Shown piece after piece: positions 17,132-24,967 of a stretch of DNA of 64,000 nucleotides (within the stretch, counting starts at the first letter, position 1; each line of letters starts with the position of its first letter). A program made the position numbers and the translations under genes. Origin of the DNA: Clostridium_AW sp963515715 (GTDB lineage: Bacteria > Bacillota > Clostridia > Clostridiales > Clostridiaceae); contig NZ_CAUPZS010000002.1 in the NCBI RefSeq assembly GCF_963515715.1, positions 221,806 to 285,805 of the forward strand, read 5' to 3'. Below the pieces are notes generated by a model. The model saw nothing but the letters and a program-made list of their open reading frames with translations. It made no database searches and had not been told where the DNA came from.

Positions 17132-17175
17132 CTTATTTATATAGTAAGTCGCCTTACTACATTTGTAAAGATTTA
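17132..17175 (-). promoter_or_regulatory. MarR promoter and operator
   Basis: On the minus strand TTTACA, a 17-base spacer and TACTAT form a promoter. A dyad TAGTAAG-GCGA-CTTACTA (17142-17159) fills the spacer and the -10. This is the expected position for autorepression. Confidence 0.7.
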
Positions 17176-17232
17176 TTTCATAAACATGACTAGGTATATG
17201 TTTCCTGTAATAATAAAAAATACCTTCCTTAT

Positions 17233-17328
17233 ATGGTAAAGAAATTAATGGGCAGTAGAGACAAAGTAGGTAGTTTAGTATCATTAACTGCTGAGGATGT
17301 AGAAAATATATATCGCTTAGCACTGTAA
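17233..17328 (+). pseudogene. remnant of alcohol dehydrogenase 3' end (31 codons)
   Basis: In-frame ATG to TAA reading MVKKLMGSRDKVGSLV, then SLTAEDVENIYRLAL. This matches the last 31 residues of the dehydrogenase at 3396-4562 with four changes. Sequence upstream of 17233 is unrelated. The copy continues through the same terminator. Confidence 0.88.
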
Positions 17329-17340
17329 AATAGAAGATGA

Positions 17341-17372
17341 AAAGCTATGAGTGAAATGCTCATAGCTTTTTT
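17341..17372 (+). terminator. duplicated alcohol dehydrogenase terminator
   Basis: AAAGCTATGAG pairs with CTCATAGCTTT and is followed by a T-run, copy of 4584-4616. Confidence 0.85.
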
Positions 17373-17380
17373 GGAATGTG

Positions 17381-17495
17381 GTTATGGTGAAGCGTATCTG
17401 TGGAGAACCAAAATTAAAGGGAATTTATAAAATATTTGAATTAAGTAAGCAATGATATTAAAAGTGTCATTGGCTTGTGTTATAATTATTTTAGT
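17381..17495 (+). repeat. repeat family C, copy 2
   Basis: GTGAAGCGTATCTGTGGAGA block, then AGCAATGATATTAAAAGTGT, CATTGGCTT and TGTTATAAT. The hairpin is slightly imperfect on the left arm. Confidence 0.75.
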
Positions 17496-17598
17496 AAGTT
17501 ATTGGAAAAGTATGGTAGGTGAATGGGAATTTGCAGTGAAGTTTATTTATATAATAGGAAGGAGAAAAAAGTGCAAGAGATGAAGAATAAAAAAGGCG

Positions 17599-18354
17599 GT
17601 GGTTGTATTTTTAATAATCACATTAGTGCTAAGCAGTATATGTTATTACATAAGAATAAGAGGTGGTGATGCTGCAGCTGGGATGACATCTATACTGATG
17701 TGGTGTCCTGCAGTATCAGCATTTATAGTTAAAGGTAAGTTTTATCGCAAGGAAAAGGTATTAGGATGGAATGGTTGCCAAACAAAATATATTATGGCAG
17801 GTGTATTCATTCCAATTATTTATTTGGGATTTTCATATGGGCTTTACTGGATTGTAAATCAAACAGCATTTACTGGAGAAATCTATACAAACTCTATTGG
17901 ATTACTACTGTTACTAATTCCTTCTTCTTTATTGACTGCAACTGGTGAAGAAATTGGATGGAGAGGATTTTTACTACCAAAACTGACTGAAATTTGGAAT
18001 GTTAAGATTGCTATTTTGATAAGTGGGTTAATATGGGCAGTATGGCATTTTCCTCTTATGGTAGCAGGTTTGTATCAAACAGGGACAAGTATTTGGTATC
18101 AGCTTCCAATGTTTACTGTTGAAATTGTTGCTATGACAACGATAATGGCTTATTTACGTTTGAAATCAAAAAGTGTATGGCCTGCTATTATACTCCATGT
18201 AAGCCATAATTATATTGATCAAGTGATATGTGGACCATTAACCAGTGCTAATAAACAAGCGTATTTTGTAGGAGAAACGGGTTTGATAACTGCATTTATG
18301 CTTATTATAGTAGCAATAATTGTAATTAGAAAAATAATACAAGAAGCATTATAA
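17599..18354 (+). CDS. CPBP family intramembrane metalloprotease, with a probable 5' frameshift
   Basis: 251 residues from GTG 17599. CPBP/Abi motifs are all present: EEIGWRGFLLPKL (about 117-129), WAVWHFPLM (about 146-154) and HVSHNYID (about 197-204). They form the membrane-embedded metal site of prenyl-protease-like enzymes, which in bacteria often give bacteriocin self-immunity. Several transmembrane segments surround them. The good ribosome binding site GGAAGGAG precedes GTG 17571/ATG 17580, which are in another frame. One extra G in AAAAAAGGCGG would explain this, so the N-terminal nine codons appear shifted out of frame. The gene may be impaired, or this may be a sequencing error. Confidence 0.8.
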   Translation: MVVFLIITLVLSSICYYIRIRGGDAAAGMTSILMWCPAVSAFIVKGKFYRKEKVLGWNGCQTKYIMAGVFIPIIYLGFSYGLYWIVNQTAFTGEIYTNSIGLLLLLIPSSLLTATGEEIGWRGFLLPKLTEIWNVKIAILISGLIWAVWHFPLMVAGLYQTGTSIWYQLPMFTVEIVAMTTIMAYLRLKSKSVWPAIILHVSHNYIDQVICGPLTSANKQAYFVGETGLITAFMLIIVAIIVIRKIIQEAL

Positions 18355-18433
18355 GTGCATAAAGATTGTGAGAATAATACGAAGCGTATCTATGGAGAGC
18401 CAAAATTAAAAGAAGTACTTTAAATATTAAACA

Positions 18434-18461
18434 TTGACATAGATACAAGCTATGATATACT
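18434..18461 (+). promoter_or_regulatory. sigma-A-like promoter
   Basis: TTGACA at 18434-18439, 16-base spacer, TATACT at 18456-18461. It drives a short leader ORF and then the HTH gene at 18648. Confidence 0.75.
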
Positions 18462-18498
18462 CATATTTATTAATTCAGAAACTTTGGAGGTGGTAGGT

Positions 18499-18558
18499 AT
18501 GTTTATAAATCTGAAATTTGGAAATAATTTTAGTAGTGTTTATACCTATGCAGAGTAG
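18499..18558 (+). CDS. possible 19-aa leader peptide
   Basis: ATG 18499 with GGAGG 9-13 bases upstream opens a 19-codon ORF (MFINLKFGNN start, TYAE end). It is followed by a hairpin ATGCAAC (18564-18570) / GTTGCAT (18590-18596). A leader ORF plus hairpin upstream of a gene suggests translation-linked attenuation, or a leftover leader from another gene. Confidence 0.45.
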   Translation: MFINLKFGNNFSSVYTYAE

Positions 18559-18647
18559 TAGAAATGCAACAAACTGCATGGGATAAAAAGTTGCATTAGC
18601 TGCTGATTCTGCACTTTATTTAATTAATTAAGTAAAGGAGTATGAAT

Positions 18648-18905
18648 ATGAAATATATTAATGCAGCAGATGTGCTTCCAAAGGAATTATTGAAGGAAAT
18701 TCTAAATTATGTAGATGGAGAACTATTATATATTCCTGCATCAGGTGAGAGGCAAAAATGGGGAGCATGTAGTGGTTCAAGAGAATACTACAAGAAACGT
18801 AATAGAGATATAATCAATCAATATAAAAATGGAGCAACAATAAGCAATATTGCTAAGGCTTATTGTTTATCATATGATTCAGTAAGAAAAATAGTAAATA
18901 AATAA
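18648..18905 (+). CDS. CD3324-family HTH protein (Mor-like)
   Basis: 85 residues. ATG 18648 is preferred to ATG 18642 because AAAGGAG ends 1 base before the latter and 7 before the former. The sequence KYINAADVLPKELLKEI, YVDGELLYIP, KWGACSGSREYY and the terminal helix-turn-helix ISNIAKAYCLSYDSVRKIV match small clostridial regulators of the CD3324 type. It probably binds DNA; targets are unknown. Confidence 0.8.
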   Translation: MKYINAADVLPKELLKEILNYVDGELLYIPASGERQKWGACSGSREYYKKRNRDIINQYKNGATISNIAKAYCLSYDSVRKIVNK

Positions 18906-18909
18906 ATCT

Positions 18910-18945
18910 AAAGAGATTTTATCATTTTGGTAGGATCTCTTTTTT
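18910..18945 (+). terminator. hairpin terminator
   Basis: AAAGAGAT pairs with ATCTCTTT and ends in a T-run, directly after the HTH gene. The following 200 bases to the next gene are AT-rich without a recognisable element. Confidence 0.8.
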
Positions 18946-19153
18946 AGATAGGAAAAAACAATTATAGCTATTCTTAAGGGTATGATTATAGTATTTAAAA
19001 TTATAAAATAAAAGCATAATCTTAAATAATTTTAAAAACACTATTAAATACTAAGATTGATATGTTTGCGATTGGAATGTAAAAATATATTCTGCAACCT
19101 TGAAGTACTGTGTAGTGGAGATTTGGAAAATAAGAATTTTTAGGAGGATTGAA

Positions 19154-19720
19154 ATGAAAATTAAAATGGAATTAGAAACAGAACGTCTCCTATTGAGACC
19201 ATGGAGAATTGAAGATGCACCTGCTCTATATAAGTATGCCAGCGATCCTAAAGTTGGTCCAATAGCTGGGTGGCCGGTTCATACCAGCATTGAAAATAGC
19301 CGAGAAACCATCAGGGAGGTGTTTTCTAACGAAGGGATCTACGCAATTGTTCCAAAAGGGCAGGAAGAACCTGTTGGATGTATCGGACTTTTAATAGGAG
19401 AAGCAAGCGATTTTGGCATCGGATCGGACGAAGGAGAAATCGCGTATTGGATTGGTGTTCCTTATTGGGGGAAAGGACTTATACCAGAGGCGATTAGAGA
19501 ATTGATGCGCTATTGTTTTGAAGACCTTGAACTTAAGACACTTTGGTGCGGGTACTTTGAGGGAAATGAGAAATCGATTCGTGCTCAAGAGAAATGTGGG
19601 TTTAAGTATAATCGTACCAATTATGAGAAGCCTTGGGCTTTGATGGGCGATGTAAGAACGGAAATCATTACTTGTATCACCAAGGCGCAGTGGTTAAATA
19701 ATATATCTCCTTGCGAATAG
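19154..19720 (+). CDS. GNAT family N-acetyltransferase (RimJ/RimL-like)
   Basis: 188 residues from ATG 19154, chosen for TAGGAGG 7 bases upstream; an upstream ATG at 19100 has none. ELETERLLLRPWRIEDA is the standard Acetyltransf_3 start. GEIAYWIGVPYWGKGLIPEA (about 93-112) holds the acetyl-CoA loop, and NEKSIRAQEKCGFKY is motif B. The coding sequence is richer in G+C than neighbouring genes, which fits separate acquisition. Substrate unknown. Confidence 0.88.
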   Translation: MKIKMELETERLLLRPWRIEDAPALYKYASDPKVGPIAGWPVHTSIENSRETIREVFSNEGIYAIVPKGQEEPVGCIGLLIGEASDFGIGSDEGEIAYWIGVPYWGKGLIPEAIRELMRYCFEDLELKTLWCGYFEGNEKSIRAQEKCGFKYNRTNYEKPWALMGDVRTEIITCITKAQWLNNISPCE

Positions 19721-19726
19721 TTGCAC

Positions 19727-19930
19727 AAATTCCAATTTGTCTCATTGAACAAAACGAGCATAATGCTTGACTTAGTTAATACATATTTTTCTTATTTAGC
19801 GTAACAACTAAAAAATGAATAATTTACCTGAACACCGTATTATTCAAGTTTGAATTTTACGGTGTTTTTGCGTCGTAATTTGAAAATATTGCGAACTAAA
19901 TGATCTTTGAAAATTGAATAATACGGTATT
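19727..19930. repeat. junction repeat: family D element plus family A copy 11
   Basis: AAATTCCAATTTGT at 19727 and the following 160 bases are nearly identical to 5778-5940, including hairpin 19833-19864. A deletion removes the second inverted repeat. A boxA-like GATCTTTGAAAATTGA from 19902 and distal arm TTGAATAATACGGTATTT follow. The promoter TGCTATAAT is at 19941-19949. Confidence 0.87.
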
Positions 19931-20007
19931 TGGTAAGATATGCTATAATAAATTCGTAATAGTATTAAAATGTGTAATAGAATATCTATTTTGCGAGGAG
20001 ATGTGAA

Positions 20008-20481
20008 ATGAATAAAAAGCTATTTTTAAAATTAGGATTATTGTTATTATCTCTGTCACTTGTCGCATGTGGACAGAAAAATAATTCAGCAGGAGAAGAT
20101 AATTCTTCTAAATCAAGTACAAGCCAATTTGTTAGCAGCACTCAAAGTTCGGTAAAAGAAAGTGTAAAAACTACATCTCCCTCTGTTGAAAATGCAGTAG
20201 AAAGCAAACAAGAGGATGAGGATGTACAAAAAGATACACAACAAGACACGAAACCAGATACACAACCAGAAGCAACTGAAAAAGAATACTATGACTTAAT
20301 AAAAGAAGCTTGGCAGAAACAAAAGGATTACATTGATTCTATTGATGATCCTAAAGTAAAACAATCAGTACAAACCACGCACTCTGCAGCTATTTTAAAG
20401 TCAAATGAATTACTTTTGGCACATCCTGAAGACTCTAAGGCTATAAATGCAAGTCTAAAGAAGGTTCTCGCTGGCGAATAA
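20008..20481 (+). CDS. small lipoprotein with low-complexity linker
   Basis: 157 residues. The signal peptide KKLFLKLGLLLLSLSLVACG ends in the lipobox LVAC-G with lipidated Cys 21. Then comes a Ser/Thr/Gln/Asp-rich linker (about 22-93, with repeated KPDTQPE-like units) and a helical C-terminal domain (EYYDLIKEAWQKQKDYIDSI onward). It would be anchored on the outer face of the membrane. Function unknown. ATG 20008 follows GAGGAGATG. Single gene in its family A unit. Confidence 0.85.
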   Translation: MNKKLFLKLGLLLLSLSLVACGQKNNSAGEDNSSKSSTSQFVSSTQSSVKESVKTTSPSVENAVESKQEDEDVQKDTQQDTKPDTQPEATEKEYYDLIKEAWQKQKDYIDSIDDPKVKQSVQTTHSAAILKSNELLLAHPEDSKAINASLKKVLAGE

Positions 20482-20484
20482 TTT

Positions 20485-20673
20485 TCAAGCTTTGGTAAGG
20501 TAAAGTTGGGTGACTAAATACGGAATGCTTATATATTCCTCTGTTTTTTCATTAGTGATACTATGAATTTTATTATTTAGGGCATCGTTATCACTATTTA
20601 AACCTCTATTTTCTTCTTTAAGTTCAGTGATTATACTTTCATATTCAGATAACTTAACTTCATTTAATTTCAA
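20485..20673 (-). pseudogene. possible coiled-coil gene fragment
   Basis: The minus strand reads TEQLKLNEVKLSEYESIITE and onward as a coiled coil, then an unrelated tail. It begins at a TTG without a ribosome binding site, and a stop lies six codons further upstream. This looks like a fragment, not a working gene. Confidence 0.3.
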
Positions 20674-20730
20674 TTGTTCCGTAGCTATTTTAAATTACTA
20701 CGAATTAGTAAAAATAAATGACATACTTAA

Positions 20731-21020
20731 ATACCGTATTATTCAAAAAGAGAATATACGGTATTTTTTAGTTCGTAATTCAAATATAAAGTGACGTATT
20801 TTGAAAATATTACGAAGTAACGGTTGAATTTAAAAGTGCGAACGATGGATCTTTGAAAATTGAATATTGCGGTGCTTAAAAATGGAGTTATAATTAATAA
20901 ATGTGATAATATGGTGTTAACGATATGGAGGATGTGCTATAATTTCTATATGTTAATAAACAATTGTTATAAATTGTTTATTAGTTTTTTATTTAACTAA
21001 TATATAAATGGGAATTTCAT
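20731..21020 (+). repeat. family A copy 12 plus promoter and leader hairpin (duplicate of 13.7 kb block)
   Basis: Hairpin at 20731-20766, AAGTGACGT, a boxA-like GATCTTTGAAAATTGA from 20849 and distal arm TTGAATATTGCGGTGCTT. The promoter TGCTATAAT is at 20935-20943, and hairpin AATAAACAAT/ATTGTTTATT with T-run at 20954-20990. Differs from 13691-13990 at only scattered bases outside the terminator loop. Confidence 0.86.
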
Positions 21021-21031
21021 GAGGTGATTCT

Positions 21032-21493
21032 ATGATGTACAGAGAAAGTACTTTAGATGATTGCAAAGCCATCTATTCTTTAATTTGCGACATGGAAAAC
21101 AAGGAGCTTTCATATGACAGGTTTGAAGTAATCTATCATGATCAGATAAGTGACTGCCACTATTATTGCCTTGTCTGCGAACAGGACGGTATGGTGATTG
21201 GTGCTTTGAACATGCGCTTTGAAGAGCAACTACATCATACAGAACGGATATCAGAAATCCTTGAATTTGCAGTTGCTACTACATGCAGAAACAAAGGCAT
21301 CGGAAAAGAAATGTTTATCCAAAGTTGCCAGATTGCAAAAGATAACGGCTGTTCACAAATTGAAGTTGACTGCAATCAACTGCGCAAAGATACACATCGT
21401 TTTTATGTGAGAGAAGGTATGCATAACTTTCATTCTAAATTCTCTAAACGACTGGCTGGTGATAATGTACAGGAGAATGCTCTTGGCAGATAA
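21032..21493 (+). CDS. GNAT family N-acetyltransferase (RimI/AAC-like)
   Basis: 153 residues. YRESTLDDCKAIYSLICDME opens the fold. The acetyl-CoA motif EFAVATTCRNKGIGKEMFIQ lies at about 83-102, and VDCNQLRKDTHRFYVREGM is motif B. GAGGTG lies 5 bases before ATG 21032 and 8 before ATG 21035; either may be used. Codon use is less AT-biased than in neighbours. The stop overlaps a family D element. Confidence 0.86.
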   Translation: MMYRESTLDDCKAIYSLICDMENKELSYDRFEVIYHDQISDCHYYCLVCEQDGMVIGALNMRFEEQLHHTERISEILEFAVATTCRNKGIGKEMFIQSCQIAKDNGCSQIEVDCNQLRKDTHRFYVREGMHNFHSKFSKRLAGDNVQENALGR

Positions 21494-21720
21494 ATTCCAA
21501 TTTGTGCAGATGAATGTGTTGAAAACTATTGGATAGAAATGATGATGCCATAAAACATTATATGTATAGATAATTTGAAAATACAAACAGCAGGATAGGT
21601 TTTAAAAGCCTATCCTTTTTTCATAAAAATATATAATTAAAACTTGAATTTGAAATAATCTTAATTATATTGTATATGGGAAAATATAAACTTTTTTATA
21701 TATGGTAGGGTGAAGCGTAT
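21492..21720. repeat. family D element and 230-base spacer duplicated at 62.3 kb
   Basis: AAATTCCAATTTG, then GCAGATGAATGTGTTGAAA and onward, similar in order and content to 62334-62560. It contains a terminator AGGATAGG/CCTATCC at 21592-21615 with T-run. The end carries the GTGAAGCGTATC motif of family C. Confidence 0.75.
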
Positions 21721-21751
21721 CATAAATAAATGAGGTTTTTACAAATATTTA

Positions 21752-21788
21752 AAAAGGTATAGAACTAAATTTAATTCTATACCTTTTA
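21752..21788. terminator. bidirectional terminator
   Basis: AAAAGGTATAGAA pairs with TTCTATACCTTTT. It lies between the GNAT gene and the convergent minus-strand transporters. Confidence 0.85.
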
Positions 21789-21891
21789 TACTATTACTTA
21801 TATAGAATTTTTACAGATTAAGTAGTAAAGATTTAAGGTAATTAAAATTAGAAATCTCATAAGTAGATTTTATTGATGTTTTATTTATAAT

Positions 21892-22359
21892 TTAATTATT
21901 AAGTAATTTAGGTTGCTTTTGTTTATAGTTTTCATCAGATTTTGCATTAAGTATAATACCTATTAAAAATAGGATACATCCTACTACCTTCCCTATAGAA
22001 AAAATATTGAAGTACACATAGTCTATAATTGCACTTGTAAACATTTGACCTATGAAACGAAGTATAACTGTATGCACTGCTGATACTTTATGAACTATAA
22101 CATTAAATAAATAAGTTGTTAAAATTCCTATAGCTCCACCTAAAAAATAAATTAACGGAATATTTGATATGGAAGAATAGCTAGATATAGAATTTATCAT
22201 AATAAAGCATAAAACAAGAGAAGAGATTGTACCTATTAAATAATTTATAACTACACTATTTATAATCCCTATTTTTTTAGACAATTCTCCATTTAACATC
22301 ATGCTTATAACAATTAATACTCCTGTTAAAAATGAAAAAAATATATACATTATATGCAC
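21892..22359 (-). CDS. DMT family transporter subunit, YdcZ/DUF606 type
   Basis: 155 residues with five hydrophobic segments. The family signature is visible in MMLNGELSKKIGIINSVVIN (about 21-40) and HTVILRFIGQMFTSAIIDY (about 96-114). YdcZ proteins are half-size DMT transporters that usually work as a pair; the substrate is unknown. Its start lies 4 bases after the stop of the sister gene upstream on the minus strand, so they form an operon. Confidence 0.85.
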   Translation of the reverse strand: MHIMYIFFSFLTGVLIVISMMLNGELSKKIGIINSVVINYLIGTISSLVLCFIMINSISSYSSISNIPLIYFLGGAIGILTTYLFNVIVHKVSAVHTVILRFIGQMFTSAIIDYVYFNIFSIGKVVGCILFLIGIILNAKSDENYKQKQPKLLNN

Positions 22360-22363
22360 CTCA

Positions 22364-22792
22364 CTATAAGATAATCATAAAAATTAAGCCTGTTATAATT
22401 ATTGAAAAGCTTAATATTTTTTCTTTTCTTAGTTTATTAACTGGCATACCAAATAAGCCGAAATGGTCTATTAAAGTAGAAAGTACAAGTTGTCCAAATA
22501 ACCCAATACCTGCGGTAAGTGTTATCCCTATTTTGGATGAAGATAGACTATTTAAGAATATGACTAAAACACTTAGTATACCTGGTGTAAAAAGGATAGT
22601 AGGTATTTTATTGAATTTAGGAAGCTTATTTTTTACTACTATTGATACTAGTAAAATTAATAGAAGTCCTAAGGCGTGGTAAATTAATGTACTGATATAT
22701 AAACCTATCCTTCCTGATAGAACACCATTTAAAAATATCATTATAGCAAGAAGAATACCGTTTAAAACAGCTAAATTTCTATACTTATTCAA
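22364..22792 (-). CDS. DMT family transporter subunit, YdcZ/DUF606 type
   Basis: 142 residues with about five hydrophobic segments. FLNGVLSGRIGLYISTLIYH (about 21-40) and GLFGQLVLSTLIDHFGLFGM (about 98-117) are homologous positions to the sister gene, confirming a duplicated family pair. Probably forms a heterodimeric transporter with the 21892 product. It is divergent from a Crp/Fnr regulator across 87 bases. Ribosome binding site on the minus strand is AAAGGGGTG. Confidence 0.85.
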   Translation of the reverse strand: MNKYRNLAVLNGILLAIMIFLNGVLSGRIGLYISTLIYHALGLLLILLVSIVVKNKLPKFNKIPTILFTPGILSVLVIFLNSLSSSKIGITLTAGIGLFGQLVLSTLIDHFGLFGMPVNKLRKEKILSFSIIITGLIFMIIL

Positions 22793-22852
22793 ATTCGTTC
22801 ACCCCTTTACAAGTCGTTATAAATAAAATAATATATTTATAACAATTAGAAT

Positions 22853-22866
22853 ATGACATTGGTCAT
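22853..22866 (+). promoter_or_regulatory. probable Crp/Fnr-type operator
   Basis: ATGAC-ATTG-GTCAT, a perfect 5-bp dyad with 4-base spacer in the divergent region between the YdcZ pair and the regulator. It sits 14 bases before the regulator start. Confidence 0.55.
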
Positions 22867-22879
22867 GTTAGGAGGTTTT

Positions 22880-23569
22880 ATGAGAAGAATTTTAGATGTT
22901 AGGCTTATAAAGCAGTATATTAAAAAACATAATATAGAACAGATATTTGATTATGAAATATTAAAATATGCACAACTTCATTTCTATGAAAAAGAAGAAT
23001 ATATATTAGAATCAGGGGAAAATCTTGAATATTATTATTTACTTGTAGATGGTAAAATTAAAATTTATTATCCTTTTGAAAATGGGAAATCAATGCTTTT
23101 AAAATTCTATAAAGATTTTAATACCATAGGAGATTTAGAGCTTTTAAAAGATATTCCTATCCTTTGCAATATTGATGCAGTAGAAGATACTTATTTGATA
23201 GCAATACCTACAGCCATACTTAGAGAAAAGTATTTTGATAATATAAAGCTTTTGCATCATTTAGTAGATTCTTTGAGTGAGAAGCTTTATGGAATTATTA
23301 ATAACAGCTCATATAATTTTGTATATCCACTTATTAATAGGCTATCGAGTTATTTAGTTGAGCATTTGACAGATAAGAGTTATATAATTTTGAATTCATC
23401 ATACTTAGAAATTGCACAATTTTTAGGTACAACATATAGACATTTAAATAGAACTCTTAAAGAAATGGAATCAAGGTCAATTATAAGATGTGATGATAAA
23501 AAAATACATATATTAGATATAGATCAACTTAGGGAATTGTCTAAAAATATTTATATAAAACCACTTTAG
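22880..23569 (+). CDS. Crp/Fnr family transcriptional regulator (YeiL-like)
   Basis: 229 residues from ATG 22880, preferred because GGAGG lies 5 bases upstream. A cyclic-nucleotide-type beta-roll occupies about 30-115 (YILESGENLEYYYLLVDGKI, given in part) and a C-terminal winged helix about 150-215 (SYLEIAQFLGTTYRHLNRTLKEM, in part FLGTTYRHLNRTL). No Fnr-type cysteine cluster is present. It probably controls the divergent YdcZ transporter pair; the signal is unknown. Confidence 0.87.
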   Translation: MRRILDVRLIKQYIKKHNIEQIFDYEILKYAQLHFYEKEEYILESGENLEYYYLLVDGKIKIYYPFENGKSMLLKFYKDFNTIGDLELLKDIPILCNIDAVEDTYLIAIPTAILREKYFDNIKLLHHLVDSLSEKLYGIINNSSYNFVYPLINRLSSYLVEHLTDKSYIILNSSYLEIAQFLGTTYRHLNRTLKEMESRSIIRCDDKKIHILDIDQLRELSKNIYIKPL

Positions 23570-23666
23570 AATATAATATGAATAATAAAAAATAAAGGTA
23601 ACTTTCCTTTGACCCCGACTATTTTTCGTAATACAATAAAGAAAAACATATAAGCGAGGATGTATC

Positions 23667-24017
23667 ATGACCAAACATCATATCTATACAATGAGTGTCG
23701 CAAGTGTCTATCCCCATTATGTTACGAAGGCGGAGAAAAAAGGACGTACGAAAACAGAAGTGGATGAAATCATCCGTTGGTTGACAGGATATAGCCAGGA
23801 AGAGTTAGAAGCGCAACTGGAAAAACAGACAGACTTTGAGACCTTCTTTGCAAAAGCTCCCCAACTGAATCCTTCGCGGGCTTTGATCAAAGGTGTGGTC
23901 TGCGGTATCCGAGTGGAAGACATCGAAGAACCAACTATGCAGGAAATTCGCTATTTGGATAAGCTGATCGATGAGTTAGCAAAGGGAAAAGCGATGGATA
24001 AGATTTTGCGAAAATAA
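23667..24017 (+). CDS. DUF2200 family protein
   Basis: 116 residues, full family length. IYTMSVASVYPHYVTKAEKK, EIIRWLTGYSQEEL and AKAPQLNPSRALIKGVVCGI are diagnostic of DUF2200. Known only as a small soluble protein; no biochemical function. It is richer in G+C than neighbours and has its own terminator, so it is probably a recent acquisition. Start ATG 23667, with a weak GCGAGGA ribosome binding site. Confidence 0.88.
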   Translation: MTKHHIYTMSVASVYPHYVTKAEKKGRTKTEVDEIIRWLTGYSQEELEAQLEKQTDFETFFAKAPQLNPSRALIKGVVCGIRVEDIEEPTMQEIRYLDKLIDELAKGKAMDKILRK

Positions 24018-24032
24018 TAATTAAAAACGAAG

Positions 24033-24078
24033 AAACACTGATTCCATATATATAATATAAAAGAATCGGTGTTTTTTG
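24033..24078 (+). terminator. hairpin terminator
   Basis: AAACACTGATTC pairs with GAATCGGTGTTT and is followed by a T-run. Confidence 0.82.
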
Positions 24079-24141
24079 TTGAATTGGCAATAATCTTGAA
24101 ACTTCAGGAAAATGAGTCCAGTAACCCGATATAATAAAACT

Positions 24142-24180
24142 CTCCACTATATCACCAGACTTTCTATAAGTGTTATGATA
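24142..24180 (+). promoter_or_regulatory. MerR promoter/operator, site 1
   Basis: CACTATATCACCAGACTTT-6-GTGTTAT ending in a TATGAT -10-like box upstream of the MerR gene. The core CACCAGACTTT-N6-GTGTTAT recurs at 24967, and a 7-base-spacer version occurs at 32522. Confidence 0.7.
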
Positions 24181-24202
24181 ATAACATGGAGGTGCAAATA
24201 GT

Positions 24203-24967
24203 ATGGACAAGATATATAAAACAGCAGAAGTAGCTAAAAGAGTTGGGGTACATTCCAACACTGTACGTTTGTACGAAAAGCTTGAATTAATACCAAAGGC
24301 GAATAGATTACCAAATGGTTATAGAGTATTTACTGACTATCATATAGAGCAGTTTAACCTTGCTAGAACTGCCTTTAAAGTAGAGGTTCTACAAAATGGG
24401 CTTAGAAAGAAGATAGTCAATGTTGTTAAGTTATCTGCTAAAGGGGAACTTCAAGAAGCAATTAACTGTACAAATGATTATATAGATCAGATAAAGCAAG
24501 AGCGAAAAAATGCAGAGGAAGCCATAGAACTGTCAAAGAAGCTTTTATTAGGGATAGATGCTAAAGATAATTATATATTTTTTACAAGAAAGCAAACTGC
24601 AGACTATCTTCAAGTCACAATGGACACATTAAGAAATTGGGAGATGAATGGTTTACTTACTGTTAAGAGAAAGCAGAATGGATATCGAGTTTATACTGAA
24701 AGTGATATTAATAGATTGAAAATAATACGTACCTTACGTTGTGCTAACTATTCCCTTTCAGCAATTTTAAGAATGCTTAATGCCATATCAGAAAGTAAGG
24801 AAATTGATATTAGAGAGATAATCAATAAACCAAAAGAGGATGAGGACATTGTTACAGCATGTGATAAGCTTCTTACTTCCTTAAGTGATGCAGAAAAAAA
24901 TGCAAATAGTATGTTAAAGCAATTAGAATTTATAAAAAATGAATTTAATACAGACTCTACACTTTAA
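24203..24967 (+). CDS. MerR family regulator with two tandem HTH domains
   Basis: 254 residues. The first MerR domain is at about 4-70 (YKTAEVAKRVGVHSNTVRLY, then GYRVFTDYHIEQF). The second is at about 126-195 (FFTRKQTADYLQVTMDTLRN, then NGYRVYTESDINRLKIIRTL). A charged helical linker joins them, and a helical C-terminus follows; there is no obvious separate ligand domain. Most MerR proteins have one HTH and dimerise, so a tandem pair may bind as a pseudo-dimer. It precedes an ABC transporter operon and probably controls it. ATG 24203 follows GGAGG. Confidence 0.88.
   Translation: MDKIYKTAEVAKRVGVHSNTVRLYEKLELIPKANRLPNGYRVFTDYHIEQFNLARTAFKVEVLQNGLRKKIVNVVKLSAKGELQEAINCTNDYIDQIKQERKNAEEAIELSKKLLLGIDAKDNYIFFTRKQTADYLQVTMDTLRNWEMNGLLTVKRKQNGYRVYTESDINRLKIIRTLRCANYSLSAILRMLNAISESKEIDIREIINKPKEDEDIVTACDKLLTSLSDAEKNANSMLKQLEFIKNEFNTDSTL

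Noticed and set aside
5778..21020. Family A or B repeats as a CRISPR array
   Set aside because: The intervals are hundreds of bases long, vary in length and contain genes; the repeats are imperfect and longer than CRISPR repeats, and no cas gene is present.
4600..21500. A genuine integron in this window
   Set aside because: The layout is similar, but no tyrosine integrase or attI is present and the repeats lack a clear RYYYAAC/GTTRRRY pair. I therefore call the array only integron-like.
22332..22682. Plus-strand frame across the YdcZ genes
   Set aside because: It is antisense to two clear transporter genes and reads as low-complexity sequence.
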